Shown: positions 1 through 9,233, counted from the stretch's first letter. The stretch: 45,539 bases of DNA from Deltaproteobacteria bacterium (GCA_016219225.1 JACRBX010000268.1:1-45539), one strand, 5' to 3'. A program made the numbers and translations. The notes: a model not told the origin generated them from the sequence alone.

Positions 1-139
1 GTCTGCTGTGTTTTCATGGGAGTATATTACCCCAAAAAACATAAAAAATAAAGAAATAATGTTACATTAATTTTTCCTGGTAGATTTTCAAAGAACATCA
101 ATCTTATAAGGTTTTTGATACCCTATGTCAGGAGATCTG
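1..139 (+). repeat. Left copy of 139-bp terminal inverted repeat
   Basis: Bases 1-139 are the reverse complement of 45401-45539 with only two differences (103 and 120); identity stops abruptly at base 140. The copy is AT-rich, has stops in the frame of the downstream flavoprotein gene (68-70, 107-109, 116-118), and supplies that reading frame's first ATG at 125. No transposase is visible. It may be one end of an insertion element present in two opposite copies, the end of a larger element, or a repeat at which assembly broke. Confidence 0.9.
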
Positions 140-1165
140 AAGGTAGGACGTCTCCACTTCTACAGAGGCGCAGCGACCATGCAGAGAATAGAAGACAAGG
201 CAAGAGAATTCAAGAATATCGAGATTCTCTTTCAGCATCGGGCCCGCCGGCTCATTACCAATCCCTCAACGGGAAGAGTCTTAGGTGTGACCGTAGAGGC
301 TAAAAACAAGACCATGAATTTCAAGGCGTCAAAAGCGGTAGTCATAGCGACCGGCGGATTCGGACGAAACCGGGAGATGATTATCGAGTACGGCGAACGG
401 TATGTTGACTGCATTCCCACCATGGCACCGGGCCATTTAGGAGACGGACTCAAGATGGCCCTGGATGCGGGGGCGGCAACAAAACATATCGGACATTCAG
501 TTGTGTCCTCCTTGCCGGTCTGCGACACGACGAAGTCTGATCGGCCGTATTTTGCGGTTGTCTTTGGGGGCGTTACGGTCAACCTGAACGGCAAGCGTTT
601 CTACGACGAGTCCTGTCCAAAAGGATATTACGGAAACTTGACGGATGCCGCTCTGGATGAACCAGAGGCGCAATTCTTCATAATCTATGACAGCAAGATC
701 AGAATACATCCGGTGGTCTTGCCCTGTGTTTCGAGTGCCAAGGAGTACTCAGCCGACACCTGGGAGGAACTGGCCAAGGCCGCCGGCATAAAAGATCCAG
801 GGCTCTTTGCACAGACCATGAAGAAATACAACGAGGACGTTGAGAGCGAAGGCTACGACACCGTGTTTGGACGTAAATACCTGCAATCGGTCAATGGTGA
901 ACCTATCCCGGTTGATACCCCGCCCTACTACGCGGTCAAATGTCATCCGTCCCTCACGTCGTTCAAGGGAGGGTTGAAGATCAATACCCGTTCCCAGGTA
1001 ATTAACAATTACGGAGAAGTCATTTCAGGCCTTTATGCAATAGGTGAAGTGACCGGGGGTCTGGTTGGAAAAGGGACCTATCTGGGCGGTCTTATGTGGC
1101 CGGCTTCGATGACCTTCGGCCGATTAGTGGGCCGGAGCGTCGCCTTTGAAACGGCTGAGGAATAG
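125..1165 (+). CDS. 5'-truncated FAD-dependent fumarate reductase/dehydrogenase-like flavoprotein
   Basis: The 346 residues match the middle and C-terminal part of FAD_binding_2 flavoproteins (fumarate/urocanate reductase and 3-ketosteroid dehydrogenase type). Visible are a second-strand FAD segment (VVIATGGFG, about residue 72) and the family's C-terminal FAD loop (GLYAIGEVTGG...GTYLGG...FGRLVGR). The N-terminal Rossmann GxGxxG region and about 130-150 residues are absent: the frame runs into the terminal repeat at base 139 and meets stops there, so the first five codons belong to the repeat and no ribosome site precedes ATG 125. It is either a disrupted gene or a gene cut by an assembly break. 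Downstream ApbE and FMN_bind genes suggest that the intact protein was a flavin-fed reductase. Substrate unknown. Confidence 0.75.
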   Translation: MSGDLKVGRLHFYRGAATMQRIEDKAREFKNIEILFQHRARRLITNPSTGRVLGVTVEAKNKTMNFKASKAVVIATGGFGRNREMIIEYGERYVDCIPTMAPGHLGDGLKMALDAGAATKHIGHSVVSSLPVCDTTKSDRPYFAVVFGGVTVNLNGKRFYDESCPKGYYGNLTDAALDEPEAQFFIIYDSKIRIHPVVLPCVSSAKEYSADTWEELAKAAGIKDPGLFAQTMKKYNEDVESEGYDTVFGRKYLQSVNGEPIPVDTPPYYAVKCHPSLTSFKGGLKINTRSQVINNYGEVISGLYAIGEVTGGLVGKGTYLGGLMWPASMTFGRLVGRSVAFETAEE

Positions 1166-1279
1166 GCGAATACGGGAGGGCCTGTGCGAATGTGAAGCAA
1201 CAAGGCCCTCCCGCAAGAGACAAGATGACCTGATGAAAATGGGTCGATGTGACGGGATCTAAAAAAAAGGAGGTTGGAC

Positions 1280-2530
1280 ATGGCTGGTACATACGGGTTG
1301 AAACTCGGATCGGGTGGTATGGCGTATGATTTCACACCGGGACCGATCGATTACGAGCGCATGAGAAAGGAAAGGACGGACAAAACTCAGAGTGCCTTGA
1401 AGAAGAACAAAATAGCCGCAGCATTACTCTTCAGGCCCGAAAATATTCGATACGCAACGAGCACAAAATTCATCGATTTTCTGGACCGGCTCAGGTACTG
1501 CCTGGTCTTTGCCGAACAGGACGCGGTCCTCTTTGAAACACCGGGGAGAAATATCTGGGAGACCCGTTGGATCAAGCCTGAGCAATTCAGGCTGTCACTC
1601 CAGTGGGCGTGTCAGTCGGCTGGAAAAGAAGCCACTTGGGAGACGGCCAAACTATTTGCCGCAGGCATCAAAAGTGAGCTCGCGCGTCTTGGTTTGGCCA
1701 AGGAACCATTAGGGATTGATGACATCGATGAGGCCGGCCGGCAGGCCCTGGTCGAGGCGGGACTGAAGCTGGTCAACGTCATGCCTGTCCTGCTTGAGGC
1801 GAGGGCGGTAAAGACGAAAGACGAGATCAACTGTATGCACATGGTTACGGCACTCTGTGATGCGGCGCACTACGCTATGTACCAGGCGATCAAACCGGGG
1901 GTTAGGGAGCGGGATATAAGGGCCGTAGGCATTGATTCTCTGATAAGAAACGGTGTGGAGGAAGTCTGGGATGTTCTCGTCAGCTCCGGAGGCCAGGTTG
2001 GGGGTCTGAGCATGAACATGGATAAAATCATCCAGCCCGGAGACGTGGTTACGATAGATATTACGAGGGCGACCTACATGGGCTACACCTCATGTTACTA
2101 CAGGAATTACAAGGTTTCCACAAAGCCGTCGGCAATAGAAAAAGACCTGCATAAGCGGAGTTACGATCGGATGTACAAGGTGATCAATGCCATAAGGCCG
2201 GGGATCACCACCGCGGAACTGGCCGAGAACTGGGCGACCGCAAAAGAAAAAGGCCTGCCCGATGACCGGTTGATGTGGTGCGACGACCTCGCCCACGGCC
2301 TCGGCCTGTGGCTGTACGAATACCCGATATGCAACCGGCTATGGTCACCGAAACACCCGATGGTGATCGAAGAAGGTATGACCATGGCGGTCGAGGCGAT
2401 GGAATTCGACCCCCTCGTCGGCAGGACAAAGCTCGAAGAGATGCTCGTCGTGACCGCCAGTGGGGTGGAGATCTTCTCGAAGATGCCCGTAGAGGAGATG
2501 ATGATCGCCAGCCCCTTCGCTCTGGCCTGA
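1280..2530 (+). CDS. M24 (creatinase/Xaa-Pro aminopeptidase) family protein with altered metal site
   Basis: 416 residues with an N-terminal creatinase-like domain and a C-terminal pita-bread domain. ATG 1280 is chosen because AGGAGG (1268-1273) lies 6 bases upstream; an in-frame TTG at 1274 is too close. The metal-ligand pattern is incomplete: first Asp present (TIDITRA), His present (HGLGL), both late Glu present (MAVEAMEFD; KLEEMLVV), but the second Asp of the usual GY.sD.TRT motif is Cys (GYTSCYYRNY), with one extra residue between. Family members without a full site, such as creatinase, work without metal, so hydrolysis of a C-N bond in a small substrate is as likely as peptidase activity. 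It lies in a flavoprotein/ApbE operon, so a role in processing the same substrate is possible. Confidence 0.85.
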   Translation: MAGTYGLKLGSGGMAYDFTPGPIDYERMRKERTDKTQSALKKNKIAAALLFRPENIRYATSTKFIDFLDRLRYCLVFAEQDAVLFETPGRNIWETRWIKPEQFRLSLQWACQSAGKEATWETAKLFAAGIKSELARLGLAKEPLGIDDIDEAGRQALVEAGLKLVNVMPVLLEARAVKTKDEINCMHMVTALCDAAHYAMYQAIKPGVRERDIRAVGIDSLIRNGVEEVWDVLVSSGGQVGGLSMNMDKIIQPGDVVTIDITRATYMGYTSCYYRNYKVSTKPSAIEKDLHKRSYDRMYKVINAIRPGITTAELAENWATAKEKGLPDDRLMWCDDLAHGLGLWLYEYPICNRLWSPKHPMVIEEGMTMAVEAMEFDPLVGRTKLEEMLVVTASGVEIFSKMPVEEMMIASPFALA

Positions 2531-2581
2531 GGGGAACAAGAGACAGCGCGCCTGCCCCCCGGGCAGGCAGAAAGGTGGGAA

Positions 2582-3508
2582 GTGACGCAGAACACGATAC
2601 TGGCTTTGGGGACCGTTGTCAGAATAATAGTGGATCACCCCGATTCCAATGAAGCCTTAAGGATAATGGACCTCGCCTTTAGCCGCCTGCGGAGACTTGA
2701 AGACCGTATGAGTGCCTACCGTCCTGACAGTGAAATAGGCACACTCAACGAGAAGGGCTGCTGCGATCGACTGAGTGCGGATACGAGGGAAGTGATCGGC
2801 CGGGCGATGCACTATTGGAAATTAACGGGCGGCGCATTCGATGTCACTATACATCCTGTTCTCAAAGGACACGAAGCCTTGTCACGGTCTGGTAAGAGCG
2901 GGGAACCGTATGGCAAGAAAGCGTCGCCTGCGGGGCTGGGGCTTGTGAACAGCCAGGATGTGATCGAAGCTGACGAGGGGGTGCGCTTCGGAAAGAAAGG
3001 GATGGGAATCAATCTGGGCGGTATTGCCAAGGGATATGCCGTCGATGCAGCCGTAGAGGTCCTGCGCCAGAACGGGATCATGAGCGCCCTGGTCGATGCC
3101 GGTGGCGATCTGAAGGTCATCGGGACCCGTCCCGACGGAACCCCCTGGCGGATCGGCCTGGGCGATCCGCGGAGCATCCTGAGAATCGCTTCTGTTGTAG
3201 CGCTTAGCAACTGCGCTGTTGCGACCAGCGGAACTTACCGGAGGAGGAGTGACGATATTATCGATGCCCGAGACGGCCGGATCGTCAAGGACGTACTCAG
3301 GGCAACGGTAGTGGCGGAGGAAGCCGTTGATGCCGATGCGTTGGCCACCTCGGTAACCATTCTGGGGTTGAAGAAAGGAATAGATCTGATCGACGGCCTG
3401 GATGGGGTGGGGGCCTTGATCCTCGCTCCGGACGGCGCGGTGGTGGAGTCGAGCCGCTGGAGCAGCCTGACAAGCTTTAAAGAGGGACGATGCCCAATGA
3501 ATGGGTAG
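2582..3508 (+). CDS. apbE: FAD:protein FMN transferase, cytoplasmic type
   Basis: 308 residues with ApbE hallmarks: the N-terminal LGT segment, SAYRPDSEIGTLN (44-56), GMGINLGGIAKGYAVD (140-155), DAGGD (172-176), ATSGTY and late DADALATSVTILG. ApbE uses FAD and Mg2+ to attach FMN by a phosphoester bond to a Thr/Ser in FMN_bind domains. The usual signal peptide or lipobox is absent, so it should act in the cytoplasm. The start is GTG 2582 after a GGTGGGA ribosome site; no ATG fits the N-terminal motif. The likely client is the small FMN_bind protein at 4869-5327, two genes downstream. Confidence 0.93.
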   Translation: MTQNTILALGTVVRIIVDHPDSNEALRIMDLAFSRLRRLEDRMSAYRPDSEIGTLNEKGCCDRLSADTREVIGRAMHYWKLTGGAFDVTIHPVLKGHEALSRSGKSGEPYGKKASPAGLGLVNSQDVIEADEGVRFGKKGMGINLGGIAKGYAVDAAVEVLRQNGIMSALVDAGGDLKVIGTRPDGTPWRIGLGDPRSILRIASVVALSNCAVATSGTYRRRSDDIIDARDGRIVKDVLRATVVAEEAVDADALATSVTILGLKKGIDLIDGLDGVGALILAPDGAVVESSRWSSLTSFKEGRCPMNG

Positions 3509-3545
3509 CAAACCGATGGAGCTAACAAAAAGAGGAGACAATTAT

Positions 3546-4844
3546 ATGTCGGAGGCAACACCAAACCCCCAGGCGCCAGTTTTTGAACCGCCAAAGGAAT
3601 TCATCACCAGGGCGAAACGCTTAGACGACGCCCTGAATCTGAGAAACCCCGACCGCATCCCCGTGGCCCCGGTGGTCGTCACCTTTTTCCCTACAAGGAT
3701 AAAGGGAATCTCGAACAAGCAGGCCATGAAAAACATGGACGTCACCCTGAAGGCCTGGCAGGAGGCTACCGTCGAATATGGTTGGGATGCAGCACCATCA
3801 CCCGGACCGGTGATGCCGGCCCGTCCCCTGGAGATACTCGGAGTTACGCAGCTCAAATGGCCTGGAAGTGGCCTCTCCGACGACCAGCCCTTCCAATGGG
3901 TCGAAGGCGAAACCATGATGCAGCATGAATACGATGAGGCATTGGCTGATCCAAACGGATATGCCGTCAAGAAGCTCTGGCCTCGCGTAGCGAGGGCTCT
4001 GGCCCCCTTGAGCGCCATGACCCAGATGCCGGCACCTCCACTGCTCTTCCTCTCGAACGCTTATACCCTACCCGTTTTCCTGGGAGAGATGCTCTCGGCT
4101 CCCCCCATGGTAGAGATTCTGAAAAAGGCCCTGGATCTCGCCGAGACCCATGCCCTGTTCAAAACACAGGTCATGAATTACGTGATGGAGATGATGAAGT
4201 CGGGTTACCCGGTGCCTTTCCGGGCTATGGTCATTTGCGCTTTTGATATGGTATCTGACATCCTGCGTGGCATGAAGGGTTCTATGCTCGATATGTACAG
4301 GACTCCGGAGAAGCTTCTCGCCCTGATCGAAGGGCTGGTACCCGTCACGATCAGCATGGCCACAATGACTGCCGGGCAACCTGGGCCGAAGGGCATCTTC
4401 ATCCCCATGCACCGTGGTGCGGCTGGTTTCATGAGCGACAAACAGTTTGCCAAGTTTTATTGGCCCGGGTTCAAGGCTCTCATAAACGGTATCATCGAAA
4501 CGGGACTTACCCCTATCCCCCTTTTTGAAGGCGACTACACGCCACGGTTGGAGTATCTCCAGGAACTGCCGGCCAGGAAGGTAATGGGGCATTTCGACAT
4601 TGTGGATCGGAAAAAGGCAAAAAAGCTCTTGGGGAATACGATGGTATTCTGGGGTAACGTACCGGCCTCACTCCTCTGCACAGGAACGCCGCAGAAGGTG
4701 CAGGACGATGTCAAAGAACTGATCGATATCTTCGGGGACAATGGCGGTTTAATCATCGACTGCTCCATGGGCATACCGGATGAAGCCAAACCGGAAAACG
4801 TGCAGGCTTTATCCGATGCCGTTCATGAGTTTGGTGTTTATTAA
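3546..4844 (+). CDS. UroD/MtaA-superfamily methyltransferase-like protein
   Basis: 432 residues of the uroporphyrinogen decarboxylase/MtaA fold. In anaerobes such proteins mostly move methyl groups between corrinoid proteins and a thiol or substrate rather than decarboxylate porphyrins. ATG 3546 follows AGGAGA with normal spacing. C-terminal family features are clear (FEGDYTPRLEYL, WGNVPASLL, IIDCSMGIPDEAKPENV). MtaA/CmuA enzymes bind zinc through His-x-Cys plus a later Cys; here the first pair reads H-F-D (GHFDIVD), while the later Cys (IIDCSMG) remains, so the zinc site is altered or absent. No corrinoid partner is adjacent; the nearest is at 12275. The substrate cannot be read from sequence. 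Confidence 0.8.
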   Translation: MSEATPNPQAPVFEPPKEFITRAKRLDDALNLRNPDRIPVAPVVVTFFPTRIKGISNKQAMKNMDVTLKAWQEATVEYGWDAAPSPGPVMPARPLEILGVTQLKWPGSGLSDDQPFQWVEGETMMQHEYDEALADPNGYAVKKLWPRVARALAPLSAMTQMPAPPLLFLSNAYTLPVFLGEMLSAPPMVEILKKALDLAETHALFKTQVMNYVMEMMKSGYPVPFRAMVICAFDMVSDILRGMKGSMLDMYRTPEKLLALIEGLVPVTISMATMTAGQPGPKGIFIPMHRGAAGFMSDKQFAKFYWPGFKALINGIIETGLTPIPLFEGDYTPRLEYLQELPARKVMGHFDIVDRKKAKKLLGNTMVFWGNVPASLLCTGTPQKVQDDVKELIDIFGDNGGLIIDCSMGIPDEAKPENVQALSDAVHEFGVY

Positions 4845-4868
4845 AGAATAATCAGAGGAGGAAACAAG

Positions 4869-5327
4869 ATGTTGAAGAAGGATAAGTTCAAGCAACTCTT
4901 TGCGGATATTGAGAGAATCAGAAGAGTGGCCGAGGCCGGGAGCGGGAAAAACTATTGGGAAGTCTTTAATGCTCAGGGGAATCTGCTCGGATTCGCCTTC
5001 TACCTGGAAGTCCCCGAAACGCCGCCTCATACTGAAGAAGTGGCAGAGTTCGATAAATACGAAGTGTGGGGGATCACCAACACGGAACTTGGCCTAAACG
5101 TCCTCGAAATAGCCCCCCATCCGGGCGGGCCGGAGAATCTCTGGACGGAAGGGGTTACAGAAGCCGGGTATGTGTCGCAGTTCCTGGGATTGTCCACTGA
5201 CGAGATGAGGCTCTCGCCAGCGGGCATGATCGATGCGGTGACGGACGGGACCATCTCCTCGAAGCTGCTTGCGGAAGCGATACGGATACAGCTCGAGTTC
5301 ATGACTACGCAGATCAACGGGTCATGA
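4869..5327 (+). CDS. Small FMN_bind-domain protein (ApbE client)
   Basis: 152 residues, no signal peptide or membrane helix, preceded by a strong GAGGAGG ribosome site. The C-terminal half resembles FMN_bind domains: a hydrophobic strand with GYVSQFLGLS, then MIDAVTDGTISSKLLAEAI. The latter contains D122-x-x-T125-x-G127-T128, close to the ApbE recognition motif Dxx(S/T)GA(T/S), which makes Thr128 the expected FMN attachment site. With signal-less ApbE in the same operon this suggests a cytoplasmic one-electron flavin carrier. In known soluble fumarate reductases FMN_bind and the FAD subunit are fused; here they are separate. The deviation GA to DG in the motif is unusual, so attachment needs testing. 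Confidence 0.78.
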   Translation: MLKKDKFKQLFADIERIRRVAEAGSGKNYWEVFNAQGNLLGFAFYLEVPETPPHTEEVAEFDKYEVWGITNTELGLNVLEIAPHPGGPENLWTEGVTEAGYVSQFLGLSTDEMRLSPAGMIDAVTDGTISSKLLAEAIRIQLEFMTTQINGS

Positions 5328-5533
5328 AGGACTCTCGGCAAACGTGGATGAAGAGCGCTCGCACGGCGCAATCCCACTACCGGGGGGCAACCCTTTTTAA
5401 TGGTTCACAATGGATGATCCAGAAAATCCGATCCTCCAAATTAATGATGGCCATCATTACTCCTTGTTTTTGGTTTCTTCCTCGCATCATTGCCCCCTTG
5501 CTTATTATTGGAGGCCTATTACCAATTCATTAA
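5324..5533 (+). CDS. Possible small hydrophobic protein, unrecognised
   Basis: The 69-codon frame begins at an ATG overlapping the stop of the FMN_bind gene (ATGA), which would allow translational coupling. The protein has a basic N-terminal half and one hydrophobic C-terminal stretch of about 25 residues that could cross the membrane. I recognise no family, and the codons look less ordered than in neighbours. It may be chance coding between two operons; kept only because of the overlap. Confidence 0.22.
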   Translation: MKDSRQTWMKSARTAQSHYRGATLFNGSQWMIQKIRSSKLMMAIITPCFWFLPRIIAPLLIIGGLLPIH

Positions 5534-5556
5534 ACTGTTAATAAAAGGAAAAAGGC

Positions 5557-6609
5557 GTGTTTAGAAAAAGACAGGCAGAACGGGTGAACATTCCTGCATG
5601 GCGGTCGATCGTAATGGTGTTTTTGATTTTGGCTTTTCTGATGGCCGGCTGCGGTCCGGGGCAGAAGCCCAATGCCGGTCCGGAGCCAATGAAGGCCATG
5701 GGGGCGCCCCCGATCACCTTCGGCGACAAGTTCTACGACGTGGCCGTACTGGATAAAAATCAGGTCTGGGTGGTAGGCTACTTCGGGGCCATTGCCCACT
5801 CGGCAGACGAAGGCCAGACCTGGTCCCGCCAGCAATCAGGAACCTTCCAGTCTTTAACCGGCGTATCCTTTGTCAACAAACAGGAAGGTTGGGTCGTGGG
5901 CGACCAGGGAACCATCCTCCATACCCGGGACGGGGGCCTTCATTGGGAGAAACAAAAAAGTCCCGTGACCGATCAGAAACTGCTCAAGGTCCAATTCCTC
6001 AATGAACGGGAGGGATTTTGCGTGGGCACCTTCGGCACCGTCCTCCACACGGCAGACGGAGGGGCCGCCTGGGAAAAGCTGCCTTTCCAGGAAGACGTAA
6101 TTTTAAATGACTTAGTCTTTCTTCATTCCCGGGAAGGCTGGATCGCTGGTGAATTTGAAACCATTCTCCATACCGTGGATGGGGGAAAGACCTTCCAAAA
6201 ACAACGGGCCGATCAATTGGGCAAACTCTTCGGCATCGCCTTCAAAGATAAAAGACAGGGCGTTGCCGTGGGTACGGCCGGCAGGATCCTGGTCACCTTG
6301 GATGGCGGTCGGAGTTGGAAGGAAGTTAAGAGCAACACGGATGATACCCTGCTCAAGGTTCGATTTTGGGGTTCCCTGCTTTTGGCCGTCGGCCTGCGAG
6401 GGGCACTGGTTCAATCTTCAGATAATGGCCAGACCTGGTCTCCCCTGGTCATCCCGGGCCACTATTCCTGGCTTTCAGGCTTGGCCTTCGCTGAAGGCGG
6501 AGGATTTTTGGTGGGGAGTGAAGGCAAGATTCTGTCCAGTCATGATGCCGGCAAAACCTGGAGCCGTCTCGGCCTGCCTGCCTTTATGGTCGGCCCGGGG
6601 AAGGAGTAA
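5557..6609 (+). CDS. YCF48-like seven-bladed propeller lipoprotein
   Basis: 350 residues, GTG start after AAGGAAAAAGGC. The N-terminus carries a lipoprotein signal with lipobox LMAGC (Cys32). The rest is seven copies of a blade of about 40 residues with the pattern GWxVGxxGTIxHTxDGGxxW, as in YCF48/HCF136 photosystem assembly factors and BNR proteins; the seven copies predict a closed seven-bladed propeller. In this operon (RND pump, DUF1302, DUF1329) it is best seen as a periplasmic accessory or scaffold of the envelope transporter. The pump gene starts 3 bases after its stop. No enzymatic residues are recognised. Confidence 0.88.
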   Translation: MFRKRQAERVNIPAWRSIVMVFLILAFLMAGCGPGQKPNAGPEPMKAMGAPPITFGDKFYDVAVLDKNQVWVVGYFGAIAHSADEGQTWSRQQSGTFQSLTGVSFVNKQEGWVVGDQGTILHTRDGGLHWEKQKSPVTDQKLLKVQFLNEREGFCVGTFGTVLHTADGGAAWEKLPFQEDVILNDLVFLHSREGWIAGEFETILHTVDGGKTFQKQRADQLGKLFGIAFKDKRQGVAVGTAGRILVTLDGGRSWKEVKSNTDDTLLKVRFWGSLLLAVGLRGALVQSSDNGQTWSPLVIPGHYSWLSGLAFAEGGGFLVGSEGKILSSHDAGKTWSRLGLPAFMVGPGKE

Positions 6610-6612
6610 TAT

Positions 6613-9078
6613 ATGGTTAAAGCACTGGTCAGCTTTCTTATCACCCATAGAAAAAAAGGGGTAGGGGCCATGGCGGTCATCACCCTCTTCTTTCTGAGCC
6701 AGATCTTCCGCATCCAGATGTTCACCCAGTTTTTAGACCTTTTTCCCCAGAACCACCCCTATGTGCAGGTCCACCAGCAATACGCCAAGTATTTCGGCGG
6801 GGCCTACCAGGCCACGCTGGTATTGGAGGTCAAGAAAGGCGATGTCTTCAACACGGAGACCCTGGCCAAGATGTCCCGCATTACCGATGCGGTCGATCTC
6901 ATACCAGGGGTGGACCACTTCGGTATTTTCTCGATAGCCTCCCAGAAGGTGTCGATCCTGAAAGAGACGGCCGGAGGGTTTTCTTCATACCCGGTCATGA
7001 AAGAAGTGCCGAAAGATCAATCCACCATGGAGGAGCTGAAGAAAAAGGTCTTTACTTCGGGCAATGTCAACGGCATCTGGGTTTCCCGGGATCAGAAGGC
7101 CCTTCGGCTGGATGCCAACTTCATCGAAGGCAAGATCGACTTCAATGTGCTCTATAACAAATTCATGGAGATCAAGAAGAAAGAACAGGATGGAAATCAT
7201 AAGATCTACCTGACCGGCACACCCCTGCTCTACGGCTGGATCTACCATTACCTGCCCAATATGGCCCTTATCCTGGCTGTCACTTCCGTGGTGATCCTCC
7301 TGATGCTCTTTGCCTATATGAGTCGGGGTGGGCTGTGGTTCTGGCCCTTTATCAGCGCCGTCATCACCTCCATCTGGGGCCTGGGCTTTGCGGCCATCTT
7401 GAAGTTTCACTTCGACCCTTTGATCATCGTCATCCCCTTCCTCTTATCGGCCCGGGCCATGAGCCACGGGGTCCAGTGGGTGGAGCGCTTCACCGAGGAG
7501 TATCAGAAGTCAGGCGACACCCGGGAAGCGGCCCTGATTACCGGCACCAGTCTATTCCCGCCGGGGCTGATTGGCATCCTGGCCGATACCCTGGCTTTAC
7601 TGGTCATCTGCCTCACCCCCATCCCGACCCTTAGAAATCTGGCTTATTTGGGCTTTTTCTGGTCAGGGGCCATGATCTTCACCATCTTCTTCCTCTACCC
7701 TCCCCTGTTCGCCCTGTTTACTAAGGTGCGGGTCCCCAAGGAATCCGATGTGCCTGCTTCTTTGGCCCACAAGCAGGAGAATTTTACCAGGAGAGTGACT
7801 ACCCAGACTACCATTCTTGACCGATCCTTCACTTATCGGATCGAATATTTCACCGAGCATCTTCTCCGGCGGATCCTCATCAGGATGTCAAACTGGACCT
7901 TCGGTGCCGGCCGATACGCTACGGTTGGCTTAAGCATCCTCATATTAATCATAGCAGTCATCTCCTCGACACACCTCAAATTCGGTGATGCCAACCCAGG
8001 GTCTCCCATTCTCTGGCCTTATTCAGAGTTCAACCAGGATGTCATTGAAATCAACCGGAAGTTTCCCGGTGTGGATCAGATGTGGGTAGCCGTTCAGGGC
8101 AAGGGTCCTCAATCAGTCACCTATCCGGATGTCATCCAGGGGATGGAAGGGCTCAGGCAGTATATGATGGCCGACCCCAACGTGGGTTTTGCCATCTCCG
8201 TGGCCGACCTGATTAAAGGGGCCAATATGCTGGCTTACGGCAATGACCCCAAGATGGAGTCGATTCCTACAAGCCAGCAGGCGACCCAGAACATGATCAC
8301 CCTGATTCAGACCGGGGCTGCCCCGGGTGAGATGGATACCTGGATCGACTATGGCAACACCAGCACCAACGTGAAGCTCTTTCTGAAAAATCATGAAGGC
8401 CCGATTCTGAAAGAGGTTATTCACCGGGTCAAAGATTTTATCAAAAATAATCCCAAGCTAATGGAAAACGCGGTCCCGAAACCGGCCGGCGGCCTGGGAG
8501 GGATTCTGGCTGCGGCCAACGAGGTGATCCAGGTCAAGAAGGACCAGATCCTCTTCATCGTCTTAAGTATCATCTTCATCCTCTGTGCCGTGACCTATCG
8601 TTCCATCCTGGCCGGGATAATCTTCATCATGTCTCTTATTCTGGCCAACTTCCTGGCCTTTACCTACATGGTTTTCAAAAATATCGGCCTCAACATCAAT
8701 ACCTTCCCGGTCGTCTCTCTGGGCATCGGCCTGGGGGTGGATTACGGGCTCTACATCGTCAGCCGCATCATCGAGGTCTACCGGGAAGAGAGAGACCTGG
8801 CGAAAGCGGTCCGGGGCGGCATCATCACCTCCGGCCGGGCGGTCTTTTTCACCGCCACCATGATGACCGCCGGGGTTATCTTCTGGTTCTTTTCTCCGCT
8901 TCGCTTTCAGGCGGAGATGGGCATATTGCTGGGGATATTGATGATGGTCAACATGCTGGTCGGTGTTTTAGTACTTCCAGCCGTGATCAACATCATTAAG
9001 CCCAAATTTATTACAAGGGGAGGTGATGACAACAACGGGGGATATCACATCCCCCCGGGAACGCTACCGAAAAGATAG
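6613..9078 (+). CDS. RND/MMPL-family transporter
   Basis: 821 residues with the duplicated RND layout: one N-terminal helix, a periplasmic loop (about 35-215), six helices, then a second helix (about 435), second periplasmic loop and five further helices. The second half has the MMPL-like segment LGIGLGVDYGLYIVSR with an Asp in the helix, consistent with proton coupling. The pump is shorter than AcrB-type proteins and resembles hopanoid or lipid exporters of the MMPL/HpnN group. GGAAGGAG precedes ATG 6613. Neighbouring DUF1302 and DUF1329 genes suggest that it handles hydrophobic molecules across the envelope; direction and cargo are unknown. Confidence 0.88.
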   Translation: MVKALVSFLITHRKKGVGAMAVITLFFLSQIFRIQMFTQFLDLFPQNHPYVQVHQQYAKYFGGAYQATLVLEVKKGDVFNTETLAKMSRITDAVDLIPGVDHFGIFSIASQKVSILKETAGGFSSYPVMKEVPKDQSTMEELKKKVFTSGNVNGIWVSRDQKALRLDANFIEGKIDFNVLYNKFMEIKKKEQDGNHKIYLTGTPLLYGWIYHYLPNMALILAVTSVVILLMLFAYMSRGGLWFWPFISAVITSIWGLGFAAILKFHFDPLIIVIPFLLSARAMSHGVQWVERFTEEYQKSGDTREAALITGTSLFPPGLIGILADTLALLVICLTPIPTLRNLAYLGFFWSGAMIFTIFFLYPPLFALFTKVRVPKESDVPASLAHKQENFTRRVTTQTTILDRSFTYRIEYFTEHLLRRILIRMSNWTFGAGRYATVGLSILILIIAVISSTHLKFGDANPGSPILWPYSEFNQDVIEINRKFPGVDQMWVAVQGKGPQSVTYPDVIQGMEGLRQYMMADPNVGFAISVADLIKGANMLAYGNDPKMESIPTSQQATQNMITLIQTGAAPGEMDTWIDYGNTSTNVKLFLKNHEGPILKEVIHRVKDFIKNNPKLMENAVPKPAGGLGGILAAANEVIQVKKDQILFIVLSIIFILCAVTYRSILAGIIFIMSLILANFLAFTYMVFKNIGLNINTFPVVSLGIGLGVDYGLYIVSRIIEVYREERDLAKAVRGGIITSGRAVFFTATMMTAGVIFWFFSPLRFQAEMGILLGILMMVNMLVGVLVLPAVINIIKPKFITRGGDDNNGGYHIPPGTLPKR

Positions 9079-9084
9079 GTTCAA

Positions 9085-9204
9085 GGTATAAGGCAAAAGG
9101 TACAAGGTTAAAAACAGAAAGATAAGGCCTAAGAGCCAAAATGCAGGGTTCAAGGAAAGATCTTATGCCATATACCGTATATCTTACACCTTGGACCTTA
9201 TACC
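9085..9204. repeat. Intergenic inverted repeat between RND and DUF1302 genes
   Basis: GGTATAAGG (9085-9093) pairs perfectly with CCTTATACC (9196-9204), and the intervening DNA contains variants of the same words (AGGTACAAGG, ACCTTGGACC), so several foldings are possible. It fills most of the 155-bp gap between 9078 and 9234. A transcript could form an mRNA processing or attenuation structure; no T-tract follows, so termination is unlikely. Confidence 0.5.
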
Positions 9205-9233
9205 GTTTTTTAAACTTTGAGAGGAGGAAAGAG

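Noticed and set aside
1-139. Direct terminal repeat indicating a circular molecule
   Set aside because: The copies are inverted, not direct, so the ends cannot be joined as a circle on this basis.
2882-3541. Open frame of 219 codons on the minus strand
   Set aside because: Antisense to apbE, whose motifs are unambiguous on the plus strand.
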